From positions 62,001-126,000 of the forward strand of contig NZ_SISB01000004.1 of assembly GCF_004310295.1 (NCBI RefSeq): DNA of 64,000 nt, read 5' to 3'. The position numbers and the translations under genes were made by a program. The stretch comes from Pseudomonas sp. BGI-2. GTDB lineage: Bacteria; Pseudomonadota; Gammaproteobacteria; Pseudomonadales; Pseudomonadaceae. Of this stretch, positions 8,589 to 19,252 are shown in pieces. How positions within the stretch are numbered: the first letter of the stretch is position 1; every line of letters begins with the position of its first letter. The notes under the pieces are model-generated. The model saw only the letters and a program-made list of their open reading frames with translations. It was not told the DNA's origin and did no database searches.

Positions 8589-9239
8589 ATGGCCACATAC
8601 GAAATCCTGATTGCCGATGACCACCCTCTTTTTCGTAGCGCCCTGCATCAAGCGTTGACCCTCGGTCTGGGGCCGGATGTCCGTCTGGTGGAAGTGGCAA
8701 GCATTGCCGAGCTGGAAACCCGACTGGACGAAAAGGCTGACTGGGATCTGGTGCTGCTGGACCTCAACATGCCGGGGGCCTACGGTTTTTCCGGGTTGGT
8801 GCTGCTCCGCGGTCAGTACCCGCAGATTCCCGTGGTGATGGTGTCGGCCCAGGAAGAAGCCTCGATCATGGTGAAGTCCCGTGAATTCGGCGCCAGTGGC
8901 TTCATTCCCAAGTCCAGTGACCTGAGCGTCATCCAGAAAGCCGTGCGTGCAGTGCTCGATGGCGATGTGTTCTGGCTGCCCCAGGCGTTCGAAGCCGTGA
9001 GCGTTTCCGCTGAAGCCAAGGCGGCCAGTGAAGGCCTTGCCAGCCTGACGCCTCAGCAGTTCCGGGTGCTGACAATGGTCTGTGAAGGACTGCTGAATAA
9101 GCAGATTGCTTACGAGTTGAGCGTTTCCGAAGCGACGATCAAGGCCCACGTCACAGCGATTTTCCGTAAGCTGAACGTGCGGACTCGCACCCAGGCTGCG
9201 TTGCTCCTGCAACAACTTGAGTCAATTTCGAGCCACTAA
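8589..9239 (+). CDS. erdR: NarL/LuxR-type response regulator ErdR
   Basis: A 216-residue response regulator. The receiver has acidic ADD near residue 10 and a phospho-acceptor Asp in VLLDLNMPG; the C-terminal LuxR helix-turn-helix is LTPQQFRVLTMVCEGLLNKQIAYELSVSEA split over residues about 150-180. Downstream dgkA matches the P. aeruginosa PA3604 (erdR)-PA3603 (dgkA) order. ErdR takes part there in ethanol oxidation and acetate-related gene control. No sensor kinase is adjacent. Confidence 0.85.
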   Translation: MATYEILIADDHPLFRSALHQALTLGLGPDVRLVEVASIAELETRLDEKADWDLVLLDLNMPGAYGFSGLVLLRGQYPQIPVVMVSAQEEASIMVKSREFGASGFIPKSSDLSVIQKAVRAVLDGDVFWLPQAFEAVSVSAEAKAASEGLASLTPQQFRVLTMVCEGLLNKQIAYELSVSEATIKAHVTAIFRKLNVRTRTQAALLLQQLESISSH

Positions 9240-9314
9240 GAGTTGGCCTGTTCACGCTTTTTTGACTTTGGTTGATCTAGCTTTCCCACTCATCTTTGGT
9301 CAGTTGCCTACTCT

Positions 9315-9677
9315 ATGTCTCCATTCAAAGGCCAAACCGGCCTCAAACGCATCCTCAACGCTTCCGGCTACTCGCTGGACGGCCTGCGCGCAGCCTTCAC
9401 CGGCGAAGCGGCTTTTCGGCAACTGGTGTTGCTCAACGTCATCCTGATCCCGCTTTCGTTCTTTCTGAACGTCAGCCGTGTCGAGCAGGCGCTTCTGATC
9501 GCGGTCTGCCTGTTGGCATTGATCGTCGAGTTGTTGAATTCGGCAGTGGAAGCGGCCATCGACCGCATTTCCCTCGAATTGCACCCGCTGTCCAAGAACG
9601 CCAAGGACATGGGCAGCGCCGCTCAGTTCGTGGCGTTGAGTATGATCGCGCTGGTGTGGGCGGTGATTCTGCTTTAA
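9315..9677 (+). CDS. dgkA: Diacylglycerol kinase
   Basis: A 120-residue integral membrane kinase that phosphorylates diacylglycerol to phosphatidate, recycling lipid released during membrane-derived glucan synthesis. Three membrane helices are visible, with the conserved block ELLNSAVEAAIDRIS and HPLSKNAKDMGSAAQ holding the active-site Glu, Asn and Asp. Length matches E. coli DgkA. It ends in a four-base convergent overlap with finR. Confidence 0.95.
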   Translation: MSPFKGQTGLKRILNASGYSLDGLRAAFTGEAAFRQLVLLNVILIPLSFFLNVSRVEQALLIAVCLLALIVELLNSAVEAAIDRISLELHPLSKNAKDMGSAAQFVALSMIALVWAVILL

Positions 9678-10600
9678 GCGATGGTGGGCAGCACGATCTC
9701 GTCGCTGCGCTGAACCCCGGCGGTGAAAGCGCGGCACAGGTCGAGGAATTCGCGCATCGCCGACGTCTGATATTTCTGTTTGTGCCAGATGAAATAGAAC
9801 TGCCGCGCCAGATCCAGATCCGGCGTCTCCACGGGCACAAGGCTGCCGCGGCGGAACGCATCGCGCAGCGCCAGGCGCGAAATGCAGCCAATCCCCAGGC
9901 CTGACTCCACCGCGCGCTTTATCGCTTCGGTGTGTTCCAGTTCCAGACGGATGTTCAGCGCGCTGCGATGGTGACGCATCGCCTGGTCAAAGGTCAGTCG
10001 CGTGCCAGAACCTTGTTCCCGCAGAATCCAGGCCTCGTGGGTCAGTTCTTCCATGGTCGCGCTGCCACGCTTGGCCAGTGGATGCTGCGGTGCGCAGAAC
10101 ACCACCAGCTCATCCTCGACCCAGCTCTGCACTTCGATGTCCGGATGGCTGCAGTCGCCTTCGATTAGACCCAGATCAATTTTATAGTGCGCGACTTGCT
10201 GCACGATGTTGGCAGTGTTCTGCACGTGCAGCTTCACCTGGCTTTCGGGATGGCGCTGCATGAAGCTGCCGATCAGTAAGGTGGCCAGGTAATTGCCGAT
10301 GGTCAGGGTCGCGCCGACCGCCAGAGAGCCGAAACCGGACTTGCCGTTGAGCAAGTCTTCGATTTCCTTGGCCTGGTCGAGCAGGGCCACCGCTTGGGGC
10401 AATAACTGTTTGCCAAGGGCGTTGAGGCTCAGCCGTTTGCCGGCGCGGTCGAACAGCTGGCAGCTGGACTGGCGCTCTAGCTCGGTGATCGAGGTGCTCG
10501 CCGCCGATTGCGAGAGGTTGAGCGTCAGGGCAGCACGGGATACGCTTTCCTGCTGGGCGACGGCGACGAATACTTGAAGTTGACGGAGAGTAAATCGCAT
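9674..10600 (-). CDS. finR: LysR-type regulator FinR
   Basis: A 308-residue LysR-family regulator: winged helix at residues 1-60 (FTLRQLQVFVAVAQQESVSRAA; LNLSQSAASTSI) and a periplasmic-binding-like effector domain after residue 90. It is divergent from fprA, the arrangement described in P. putida, where FinR is required for induction of fprA by superoxide. ATG 10600 (MRFTLRQL) is chosen; 25 upstream residues in frame are low quality and lie in the promoter region. It could also be called a CysB/CbbR-like regulator if context were ignored. Confidence 0.85.
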   Translation of the reverse strand: MRFTLRQLQVFVAVAQQESVSRAALTLNLSQSAASTSITELERQSSCQLFDRAGKRLSLNALGKQLLPQAVALLDQAKEIEDLLNGKSGFGSLAVGATLTIGNYLATLLIGSFMQRHPESQVKLHVQNTANIVQQVAHYKIDLGLIEGDCSHPDIEVQSWVEDELVVFCAPQHPLAKRGSATMEELTHEAWILREQGSGTRLTFDQAMRHHRSALNIRLELEHTEAIKRAVESGLGIGCISRLALRDAFRRGSLVPVETPDLDLARQFYFIWHKQKYQTSAMREFLDLCRAFTAGVQRSDEIVLPTIA

Positions 10601-10612
10601 ATCTATATAACC

Positions 10613-10625
10613 GATAACCCTTATC
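10613..10625. promoter_or_regulatory. Dyad in finR-fprA intergenic region, candidate LysR site
   Basis: GATAACCCTTATC is a perfect 5-bp dyad around CCC, 13 bases from the finR ATG, in an AT-rich promoter region shared by the divergent genes. LysR proteins bind such dyads next to their own gene. Assignment to FinR is inference. Confidence 0.45.
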
Positions 10626-10722
10626 TTAATAATCCATTTAACAGATATTGTCGCTGCCATTAGAATGCGATGCAATTGCGCACATCAGTGGCGCAGGCAA
10701 AATCTCCAGGAGTCCCACGTAC

Positions 10723-11502
10723 ATGAGCAACATGAACCACGAGCGTGTCCTCAGTGTTCATCACTGGAACGACACTCTGTTCAGCTTCAAGTGCACCCGC
10801 GATCCGGGCCTGCGCTTCGAGAACGGTCAGTTCGTGATGATCGGCCTGCAACAGCCCAACGGCCGGCCGCTCATGCGCGCTTACTCGATTGCCAGCCCGA
10901 ACTGGGAAGAGCATCTCGAGTTCTTCAGCATCAAGGTGCCTGATGGCCCGCTGACTTCCCAGCTGCAGCATCTGAAGGAAGGCGACGAGATCATCATCAG
11001 CAAAAAGCCTACCGGCACCCTGGTGCTGGATGACTTGAAGCCTGGCAAACATTTGTACCTGCTCAGCACCGGTACTGGTCTGGCGCCGTTCATGAGCGTC
11101 ATCCAGGACCCGGAAACCTACGAGCGTTTCGAAAAAGTGATCCTGTGCCACGGCGTTCGTTACGTCAACGAAGTCGCTTACCGCGAGTTCATCACCGAGC
11201 ACCTGCCGCAGAACGAGTTCTTCGGTGAGGCGCTGCGTGACAAGTTGATCTACTACCCGACCGTGACCCGCGAGCCGTTCGAGAACGAAGGTCGCCTGAC
11301 CGACCTGATGCGCAGCGGCAAGCTGTTCAGCGACATCGGTCTGCCGCCGATCAACCCGCAGGATGACCGCGCCATGCTGTGCGGCAGCCCGAGCATGCTC
11401 GACGAGACCAGCGAAGTGTTGAACAGCTTCGGCCTGAAAGTTTCGCCGCGGATGCGCGAGCCGGGTGACTACCTGATCGAGCGTGCGTTCGTCGAGAAGT
11501 AA
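10723..11502 (+). CDS. fprA: Ferredoxin-NADP+ reductase FprA
   Basis: A 259-residue FAD enzyme that moves electrons between NADPH and ferredoxin or flavodoxin and helps in oxidative stress. Seen: the FAD-binding RAYSIAS motif, GTGLAPF for NADP binding, and the bacterial C-terminus YLIERAFVEK. ATG 10723 follows AGGAG (10707-10711) and gives the standard 259 residues; MNHER at 10732 is a weaker option. finR is divergent upstream and a strong terminator follows. Confidence 0.96.
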   Translation: MSNMNHERVLSVHHWNDTLFSFKCTRDPGLRFENGQFVMIGLQQPNGRPLMRAYSIASPNWEEHLEFFSIKVPDGPLTSQLQHLKEGDEIIISKKPTGTLVLDDLKPGKHLYLLSTGTGLAPFMSVIQDPETYERFEKVILCHGVRYVNEVAYREFITEHLPQNEFFGEALRDKLIYYPTVTREPFENEGRLTDLMRSGKLFSDIGLPPINPQDDRAMLCGSPSMLDETSEVLNSFGLKVSPRMREPGDYLIERAFVEK

Positions 11503-11523
11503 GAAGCCGCTGCACTGCTCTAC

Positions 11524-11568
11524 CTGTGGGAGCGAGCAAGTCGGATCGCCGCACCGCCGCTCCCACAG
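11524..11568. repeat. REP-like inverted repeat (degenerate)
   Basis: CTGTGGGAGCG and its complement CGCTCCCACAG flank a short spacer just after fprA. It is the outer part of the REP family seen elsewhere in the window, with an eroded centre. Confidence 0.7.
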
Positions 11569-11587
11569 TGGTTTTGAGTTGGTCATG

Positions 11588-11626
11588 AAAAGCCCGCGTT
11601 GCCTGAGAAGGCAGCGCGGGCTTTTT
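11588..11626. terminator. Intrinsic terminator after fprA
   Basis: AAAAGCCCGCGTTGCC pairs with GGCAGCGCGGGCTTTTT around a TGAGAA loop. It sits between converging fprA and trmO and can act both ways. Confidence 0.9.
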
Positions 11627-11638
11627 CGTTTCTGGGGG

Positions 11639-12337
11639 TCAGACTTTTGCGGGAATGACTTCAAGCACGAGGATCACGCCCGCCTCGGGGTAATGCCAGC
11701 GCACATCCAGATCCCAGAACTGCGCACCATATTCCCGCTCAGGCGTAGGAATCTGGTACGCCGGACGTGGATCTTGCGCCAGGCATTGCTCGATCAGTTC
11801 GACCAAGGGCTCTTCAAGACGCTGAGCGTGCTCGTGAGCCTGTAACAGTGCTGAATCCGTCCACTGCACGGGAATCAACAGTGGCGCGGCGCTGGCAATG
11901 CTATTGGAGGCCGTGTCAATGATGTCCGCGTAAGGCACGTAGGGTTTGATGTCGAGAATCGGCGTGCCGTCGAGCAGGTCGATTCCCGATATCCACAGGC
12001 GATTGGCTTCAACCTTGTCCAGCTTCACCACGGATTGACCGATGCCATTGGGCCGATGCGTCGCGCGGGTGGCGAACACACCCATGGATTTGTTACCGCC
12101 CAGGCGAGGAGGGCGGACTTTCAGGCGTGGCTTTTCTTCCAAGGCCTGATGAAACAGGAACAGCAACCAGACGTGGCTCACCTGTTCCAGCCCTTGCACC
12201 GCATCGCCCTGATCGAACGGCGCCACCAGTTCCAGCACGCCGCGAGCGGCCGGGGCCAGTTGCGGCTGGCGCGGGATGGCGAACTTCTCCTTGAAGCAGG
12301 AGCGCACGAAGCCGATGGGGGAAACGTTGTAGGTCAT
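11639..12337 (-). CDS. trmO: tRNA (adenine37-N6)-methyltransferase TrmO (TsaA/YaeB family)
   Basis: A 232-residue protein of the TsaA/YaeB family, which methylates N6 of t6A37 in tRNA-Thr(GGU). Seen: the beta-barrel start VSPIGFVRSCFKEKF, HVWLLFLFHQ, GVFATRATHRPNGIGQS and LDGTPILDIKPYVPYAD. ATG 12337 (MTYNVSPIG) fits homologues; an upstream ATG at 12370 is possible and neither has a strong ribosome site. A REP pair lies upstream. Confidence 0.87.
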   Translation of the reverse strand: MTYNVSPIGFVRSCFKEKFAIPRQPQLAPAARGVLELVAPFDQGDAVQGLEQVSHVWLLFLFHQALEEKPRLKVRPPRLGGNKSMGVFATRATHRPNGIGQSVVKLDKVEANRLWISGIDLLDGTPILDIKPYVPYADIIDTASNSIASAAPLLIPVQWTDSALLQAHEHAQRLEEPLVELIEQCLAQDPRPAYQIPTPEREYGAQFWDLDVRWHYPEAGVILVLEVIPAKV

Positions 12338-12414
12338 GGTTTGGGTCGAGGCGGGAATTTGGGCGGGCATGATAACCCGATCAACCCTGGAATCGGTGGT
12401 GACCGGTAGGGCCC

Positions 12415-12508
12415 CTTCGCGAGCAAGCCCGCTCCCACAGGGTTCTCGAGCGAACACACAATGTGTGTTCAGCACAAAACCTGTGGGAGCGGGCTTGCTC
12501 GCGAAGGA
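12415..12508. repeat. REP inverted pair
   Basis: TTCGCGAGCAAGCCCGCTCC at 12416 faces its complement ending near 12507 across about 37 bases. This is a BIME-type pair of the Pseudomonas REP family, sitting between trmO and the RhlG-like gene. Confidence 0.9.
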
Positions 12509-12520
12509 CGCACCGCCAAT

Positions 12521-13291
12521 CTAGAGACTGAACCCACCATCCAACGGAATAATATTCCCGGCCATGTAAGCCCCGGCCGTACTCGCCAGACTGATCGCCA
12601 ACGCCGCCATCTCTTCCTCTCGCCCCCAGCGTTTCATCGGAATCAACGCCGTATCCTCGGCCAGCGCCTGCTCATCATTACCAATGTGCTGCGTCATCTT
12701 GCTCGGGAAACGCCCCGGCGCGATCACGTTGACGTTGATGTGCTGGCTCACCAGCTCCCGCGCGAGAATCCGCGACAGTTGATGCAGGGCCGCCTTGCTC
12801 GGCCCGTAGGCGTAAGCCTGTTCGCCAAAGGAAGAAATCCCCGCCACCGAACCGATGTTGATGATCCGCGCAGGATTGGCTTCCGAACCGGCCTTGCGCA
12901 GCAATGGCAAAAACTGCTGGATGCAGTTGAACACCGAGGTCACGTTAAGCTGCATGACCTTCTCCCAGCCCTTGACCGGGTAGCTTTCCAGTGGAGCGCC
13001 CCACGTGGTGCCGGCGTTGTTCACCAGAATGTCCAGGTGACTGATTTGCTCACCCAGCCGCAGGGCCAGATGCTGCACGCCTTCTTCAGTGGCCAGATTG
13101 GCAGCGATGGCGTGGCAACGACCCAACGCACTCAGTTCATCCGCCGTCTGCTGACACGCTTCGGCATCCCGGGCGCAGACGTACACGGTGGCGCCAGCTT
13201 CGACATAAGCCTTGGCGATCATTTTGCCGATACCACGGGTGCCACCGGTCACCAGAGCGGTGCGGCCTTGCAGGGAAAAGTACGGGTGCAT
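12521..13291 (-). CDS. Short-chain dehydrogenase/reductase, RhlG-like
   Basis: A 256-residue classical SDR. Seen: the NADP-binding TGGTRGIG near residue 15, NNAG near 90, a catalytic Ser in INIGSVAGISS, and Tyr/Lys in YAYGPSKAALHQ. Length and sequence resemble P. aeruginosa RhlG, an NADPH-dependent beta-ketoacyl reductase first tied to rhamnolipid and PHA precursors (that role is debated). No rhamnolipid genes are nearby, so substrate is unknown. Confidence 0.82.
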   Translation of the reverse strand: MHPYFSLQGRTALVTGGTRGIGKMIAKAYVEAGATVYVCARDAEACQQTADELSALGRCHAIAANLATEEGVQHLALRLGEQISHLDILVNNAGTTWGAPLESYPVKGWEKVMQLNVTSVFNCIQQFLPLLRKAGSEANPARIINIGSVAGISSFGEQAYAYGPSKAALHQLSRILARELVSQHINVNVIAPGRFPSKMTQHIGNDEQALAEDTALIPMKRWGREEEMAALAISLASTAGAYMAGNIIPLDGGFSL

Positions 13292-13503
13292 GGCGAATCC
13301 TGAGAGCTGAGGGTCAATACACCCTAGTCGTCAGCCGCCAGAAGCGGAGCCACTATTTTTGCGAGGAATGAAGGTCTATACAGCCTTGAGCGGCCACCAC
13401 TTCTTAGGGACAGCGCTTGCTGCGATGGCGCTTTGAAGATCGCCTTCGCCAGCAAGCTGTGCGCCTACAGGGGACGGTGGCCGCTCGAGGTTTCGTGGGC
13501 GAT

Positions 13504-13974
13504 TTACTGCGGGCGAACGCGCAGGGTCAGGCCCTTGAGGAAGTTGCGCAGCAACTGGTCGCCGCACGAGCGGTAGTTGGTGTGGCCGAACTTGCGGAAC
13601 AGGGCGCTCAGCTCAGGCTTGGACACCGGGAACTCGGACGCCTTGAGGATCGCGTGCATGTCGTCTTCTTTCAATTCGAAGGCCACACGCAGTTTCTTCA
13701 AGATGATGTTGTTGGTCACCGGCACTTCGATCGGTTGCGGCGCACGGCTTTCGTCCTTGCCGCGCTTGAAGGTCACCAGGCCATCGAGGAAATGCGCCAT
13801 GACTTCGTCCGGGCAGCGTACGAAGCCTTCCTCGTCTTCCTCTTTCTTATCGAGGTACGTCACCAGGTCTTCCAGGGCCACGTCCATGCCGCCGAGCTTG
13901 ATGATCTCGATGACTTTCTTGTCGCTGATGTCGAGCATGTAGCGCACGCTGCGCAGTACGTCGTTATGAATCAT
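13504..13974 (-). CDS. DUF1456 family protein (YehS-like)
   Basis: A 156-residue protein of two repeated helical units, the YehS/DUF1456 layout. The first (NDVLRSVRYMLDISDKKVIE) and second (NNIILKKLRVAFELKEDDM) copies share the same pattern about 85 residues apart, each followed by a charged loop. No biochemical role is established. ATG 13974 is used; a TTG three codons upstream is less likely. An eroded REP-like sequence lies downstream near 13400-13470. Confidence 0.85.
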   Translation of the reverse strand: MIHNDVLRSVRYMLDISDKKVIEIIKLGGMDVALEDLVTYLDKKEEDEEGFVRCPDEVMAHFLDGLVTFKRGKDESRAPQPIEVPVTNNIILKKLRVAFELKEDDMHAILKASEFPVSKPELSALFRKFGHTNYRSCGDQLLRNFLKGLTLRVRPQ

Positions 13975-14049
13975 GGTGTGCAATCCTGATATTCAGCAGT
14001 GGGCGCCGCATAAACAGCGGCGCCGAAATGTGTGGCGGCGTGAAAAGTC

Positions 14050-14760
14050 TTAGAACTTCTCTTTGCCGGACAGGTAACGCCATTGCCCCAACGGCACTTT
14101 GCCGATGGACACGCCGCCGATGCGGATGCGGCGGATGGCGACGACCTTCAGACCAACGGCCTGGCAAAACAGGGCGATCACGCCCGGTTGCGGGTTCTTC
14201 ATCGCAAAACGCAGGCGGTTTTCGTTCTGCCAGCTGGCCTTGACCGGCGGCAGTTCCTTACCTTTGTAGGTCAGGCCGTGGTTCAGGCGGTTGAGGCCGT
14301 GAGCCACCATGTCGCCTTCTACCTCGACGACATATTCTTGTTCGATCTTGGCGGAATCGGCGGTGAGCTTGCGCAGGATCTTCCAGTCCTGGGTGAACAC
14401 CAGCAGGCCGCTGGCATTGGCCTGCAAGTCGGTGCTGGCGGTCAGGCGCAGGAAGTGGCCCTTGAGCGGACGTTTGCTGAAGCGGTGTTCTTCGCTCAGG
14501 GTCTCGGCGTTGATGGTCGCCATCGCCGTTTCCGCGTCCATGCCCACGGGCACGTTGAGCAGGAGGGTCACCGGCTCCGGTGCAGTGGCCTTGGCTTCTG
14601 GATCAAGCTCGACTTTTTGCGTGTCGACCTTGAACTGCGGCTCGTCGATGACTTCGCCGTCCACGGTGACCCAGCCGCCCTCGATGAACAGCTCAGCCTC
14701 CCGACGGGAACAGCCGACGAGTTCGATGAGGCGTTTGGAGAGACGAATCGGGTCAGTCAT
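14050..14760 (-). CDS. RsuA/RluF-type pseudouridine synthase-like protein
   Basis: A 236-residue protein: S4 RNA-binding domain at about residues 4-60 (IRLSKRLIELVGCSRREAEL) followed by a TruA/RsuA-type catalytic fold. Known members isomerise uridines in 23S rRNA. In the active-site loop, the usual RLD-x-x-T-S-G-L-L reads DLQANASGLLVFTQD, so by my alignment the catalytic Asp position carries Gln. It may be inactive or a divergent subfamily. The C-terminal RRIRIGGVSIGKVPLGQWR block is well kept. ATG 14760 is chosen over a start 25 codons upstream. Confidence 0.8.
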   Translation of the reverse strand: MTDPIRLSKRLIELVGCSRREAELFIEGGWVTVDGEVIDEPQFKVDTQKVELDPEAKATAPEPVTLLLNVPVGMDAETAMATINAETLSEEHRFSKRPLKGHFLRLTASTDLQANASGLLVFTQDWKILRKLTADSAKIEQEYVVEVEGDMVAHGLNRLNHGLTYKGKELPPVKASWQNENRLRFAMKNPQPGVIALFCQAVGLKVVAIRRIRIGGVSIGKVPLGQWRYLSGKEKF

Positions 14761-14845
14761 GACAGGGCCGTAACAAAAAAGGGGTGGGCATTGTACCTGC
14801 GTGGCGCCGGTTAATCCCGGCTCCATTTGCCGCATGTGCTTTTAA

Positions 14846-14933
14846 TGTGGGAGCGGGCTTGCTCGCGAAAGCGGTGGGTCAGCCAATTATCTGTTGAATG
14901 ACACACGCATTCGCGAGCAAGCCCGCTCCCACA
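14846..14933. repeat. REP inverted pair
   Basis: TGTGGGAGCGGGCTTGCTCG and its complement enclose a spacer of about 35 bases. It lies between two minus-strand genes. Confidence 0.9.
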
Positions 14934-14949
14934 CTTGTTCTATGTTGAG

Positions 14950-15423
14950 TCAGCCATTGCGCGTCAGTTGAAGCGCCTGGCGCAAGCGCATGTGCAACAG
15001 CGGATAAGGCTGGCCCATGCCATCGACTTCCGAACGGCCAATCACCTCGAACCCCTGCTTGAAGTAAAAACCCAACGCTTGCGGGTTCTGCTCGTTGACG
15101 TCCAGCTCGTCGGCGTTCAAATGCTCCATGGCATAACGCAGCAACTGTTTGCCCAGGCCCTGGCCGCGGTGGGCCGGGTCAATGAAGAGCATTTCGATCT
15201 TGCCCGCCGCCACCCCGGCAAACCCGGTGATGCGCTGGCGCGAGTCCCTGGTGCAGATCAGCATCACCGCGTCGAGGTAGCGGGTCAGCACCAGGTTCTT
15301 CAGCAATTCAATGTAGCTGTCCGGCAGAAAGTCATGGGTGGCGCGCACCGAGGCTTCCCAGACTTGAGTGAGTTCTACGTAGTCGCTCTGTTTCGGCGTG
15401 TGGATAACCGAATGTTGGCGCAT
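14950..15423 (-). CDS. GNAT N-acetyltransferase (YjaB-like)
   Basis: A 157-residue GNAT protein. The acetyl-CoA loop is HRGQGLGKQLL near residue 90, preceded by IEMLFIDPA, and the fold ends with NEQNPQALGFYFKQGF. The N-terminal VWEASVRATHDFLPDSYI resembles E. coli YjaB. Its acceptor substrate cannot be told. It is upstream of the pseudouridine synthase-like gene on the same strand, separated by a REP pair. Confidence 0.85.
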   Translation of the reverse strand: MRQHSVIHTPKQSDYVELTQVWEASVRATHDFLPDSYIELLKNLVLTRYLDAVMLICTRDSRQRITGFAGVAAGKIEMLFIDPAHRGQGLGKQLLRYAMEHLNADELDVNEQNPQALGFYFKQGFEVIGRSEVDGMGQPYPLLHMRLRQALQLTRNG

Positions 15424-15483
15424 GGCCGAATGCCCCTTTTCCTGTGAGTGTCGAGAATCCTTTCCTCACAAAACGATAGTCGT

Positions 15484-15521
15484 AAAAAAGCCCCGCATCT
15501 CGTCAAGAGAGCAGGGCTTTT
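15484..15521 (-). terminator. Intrinsic terminator after rimO
   Basis: On the minus strand AAAAGCCCTGCTCTC pairs with GAGATGCGGGGCTTTTTT (one interruption), directly after the rimO stop. Confidence 0.85.
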
Positions 15522-15535
15522 CGTATTTTTTGCGT

Positions 15536-16873
<1,338 letters not shown>

Positions 16874-17162
16874 GTCTAACCTCGGTATTTGAGACGCCTC
16901 CAGCCGAAGACGGCAAGGCGACTGACGGGCGCTATGTTGCGCCTCTGGTCAAAAAGTGCGCAATTCTAGCGATGAGAGGCGCAGTTGACCAGCTTTATGC
17001 AGGGAAATACGACGAGTGCTGCGCTATGCTTCGTCCCGTTAGGCTTTACCGATTCTTTACAGTCAACAAAACGTCTGTAACGTCATGTAAAACAGCGCAT
17101 GCTGCGTTTAAAAGCATAGTGCTTCTTTCAAAGAAGTCCGGTCTGGGTAGTAGGAGTGGTGG

Positions 17163-19064
17163 ATGGGTCAGGCAAGTAGTCAGGCGGCGGGAGCCGAGCA
17201 TTCGGCGGCGAAGCCGATCGGCATGCTGGTCGCGGCGGTCGGGGTGGTTTATGGCGATATCGGCACGAGCCCGCTGTACACCCTCAAAGAAGTGTTTTCC
17301 GGTCACTATGGTGTACCGGTCGACCATGACGGCGTGTTCGGGATTCTGGCGCTGATTTTCTGGTCGCTGATATGGGTTGTCTCAATCAAATATGTGCTGT
17401 TCGTGCTGCGTGCCGACAACCAGGGCGAAGGCGGGATCATGGCCTTGACCGCCCTGGCTCGGCGGGCTGCGGCCGGGCATCCGAAGCTGCGCATTTTTCT
17501 AGTGGTCTGCGGGCTGATCGGTGCGGCGCTATTTTACGGCGATAGCATGATCACGCCGGCTATCTCTGTGCTCTCGGCGATTGAAGGCCTTGGACTGGCT
17601 TTCGAGGGTATAGACCATTGGGTGGTGCCGCTGTCGTTGGTTGTGCTGGTGGCGCTGTTCCTGATTCAGCGCCACGGCACTGCGCGGATCGGCATTCTGT
17701 TCGGCCCGATCATGGTCACCTGGTTTGTGGTGCTAGGTGCGCTCGGTGTCCACGGCATCCTGCAGCAACCGGAAGTGTTGCAAGCGATGAACCCGATCTG
17801 GGGCGTGCGCTTCTTCATCGTACACCCGGGCATGGGCGTAGCCATCCTCGGCGCGGTGGTGCTGGCACTGACCGGCGCCGAAGCGTTGTACGCCGACATG
17901 GGCCACTTCGGTCGCAAGCCGATTGCCCGCGCCTGGTTCATCCTCGTGCTGCCGGCGCTGGTGCTGAACTACTTCGGTCAGGGCGCCTTGCTGCTCGGTG
18001 ATCCGGAAGCCGCTCGTAACCCGTTCTATCTGTTGGCGCCGAGCTGGGCGTTGATCCCGTTGGTCGGTTTGTCGACCCTGGCCACGGTGATTGCCTCGCA
18101 AGCGGTGATTTCCGGTGCGTTCTCCCTGACCCGTCAGGCGATCCAGCTCGGTTACATTCCGCGCATGCACATTCAGCACACCTCCAGTGCCGAACAAGGC
18201 CAGATCTACATCGGCGCGGTGAACTGGGCGCTGATGGTCGGTGTGATTCTGCTGGTGATCGGCTTCGAATCCTCCGGCGCCCTGGCCTCGGCTTACGGGG
18301 TGGCCGTGACCGGGACCATGCTGATGACCAGCATTCTGGTCTCGGCGGTGATATTGCTGCTGTGGAAATGGCCTCCGATCCTCGCGGTGCCGCTGTTGCT
18401 CGGTTTCCTGTTGGTGGACGGTCTGTACTTCGCGGCCAACGTGCCGAAAATCATTCAGGGCGGAGCGTTCCCGGTGATCGCCGGTATCGCGCTGTTTGTG
18501 CTGATGACCACCTGGAAGCGCGGCAAACAGCTGCTAGTGGAACGCATGGACGAGGGTGGGCTGCCGCTGCCGATTTTCATCAGCAGTATCGCCGTACAAC
18601 CACCGCATCGCGTCCAGGGCACCGCTGTGTTCCTCACCGCTCGCCCGGACGCCGTGCCTCACGCGTTGTTGCACAATCTGCTGCATAACCAGGTGCTGCA
18701 CGAGCAAGTGGTGCTGCTGACCGTGGTCTACGAAGACATCCCGCGGGTACCGCCGACACGGCGCTTCGAGGTTGAATCCCACGGCGAAGGGTTCTTCCGG
18801 GTGATCCTGCACTTTGGTTTCATCGACGAACCGGATGTGCCGCAAGCGCTGAAGCTGTGTCATCTCGATGACCTCGACTTCAGCCCGATGCGCACCACCT
18901 ACTTCCTCAGCCGCGAGACGGTGATCGCCTCCAAACTCGAAGGCATGGCCCGCTGGCGCGAGGCGCTCTTCGCCTTCATGTTGAAGAATGCCAACGGCAA
19001 TTTGCGCTTCTTCAATCTGCCGCTGAACCGGGTGATTGAGTTGGGTACACAGGTAGAGATGTAG
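17163..19064 (+). CDS. kup: Low-affinity potassium uptake protein Kup
   Basis: A 633-residue K+/H+ symporter of the Kup/HAK/KUP family. The N-terminal motif [16 protein letters not shown] is diagnostic, with [14 protein letters not shown] and [14 protein letters not shown] further in. About 12 membrane helices lead to a C-terminal cytoplasmic domain (after residue 450). AGGAG precedes ATG 17163 by six bases. It is divergent from rimO and followed by a strong terminator. No c-di-AMP element was found upstream. Confidence 0.96.
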   Translation: MGQASSQAAGAEHSAAKPIGMLVAAVGVVYGDIGTSPLYTLKEVFSGHYGVPVDHDGVFGILALIFWSLIWVVSIKYVLFVLRADNQGEGGIMALTALARRAAAGHPKLRIFLVVCGLIGAALFYGDSMITPAISVLSAIEGLGLAFEGIDHWVVPLSLVVLVALFLIQRHGTARIGILFGPIMVTWFVVLGALGVHGILQQPEVLQAMNPIWGVRFFIVHPGMGVAILGAVVLALTGAEALYADMGHFGRKPIARAWFILVLPALVLNYFGQGALLLGDPEAARNPFYLLAPSWALIPLVGLSTLATVIASQAVISGAFSLTRQAIQLGYIPRMHIQHTSSAEQGQIYIGAVNWALMVGVILLVIGFESSGALASAYGVAVTGTMLMTSILVSAVILLLWKWPPILAVPLLLGFLLVDGLYFAANVPKIIQGGAFPVIAGIALFVLMTTWKRGKQLLVERMDEGGLPLPIFISSIAVQPPHRVQGTAVFLTARPDAVPHALLHNLLHNQVLHEQVVLLTVVYEDIPRVPPTRRFEVESHGEGFFRVILHFGFIDEPDVPQALKLCHLDDLDFSPMRTTYFLSRETVIASKLEGMARWREALFAFMLKNANGNLRFFNLPLNRVIELGTQVEM

Positions 19065-19071
19065 CCCCATC

Positions 19072-19110
19072 AAAAAGCCCCCGTTGCCTTGCGGCAGCGG
19101 GGGCTTTTTT
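19072..19110 (+). terminator. Intrinsic terminator after kup
   Basis: AAAAAGCCCCCGTTGCC pairs with GGCAGCGGGGGCTTTTTT around a TTGC loop, eight bases after the kup stop. Confidence 0.93.
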
Positions 19111-19148
19111 GTGTCCGGCCGCATTACTTGATAACAGTGAAGATCCAA

Positions 19149-19238
19149 TGTGGGAGCGGGCTTGCTCGCGAAAGCGGTCTGACATTCAACATTGATGGCG
19201 ACTGACAGGCCGCTTTCGCGAGCAAGCCCGCTCCCACA
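19149..19238. repeat. REP inverted pair, perfect 29-bp arms
   Basis: The arm at 19149-19177 (TGTGGGAGCGGGCTTGCTCG and on through AAAGCGG) is exactly complementary to 19210-19238. The 32-base spacer is unrelated. The perfect arms suggest recent insertion. Confidence 0.93.
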
Positions 19239-19252
19239 GGGGTTTTGCGGTG

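Noticed and set aside
16874..17162. Possible riboswitch upstream of kup
   Set aside because: No recognisable conserved core or terminator switch could be seen.
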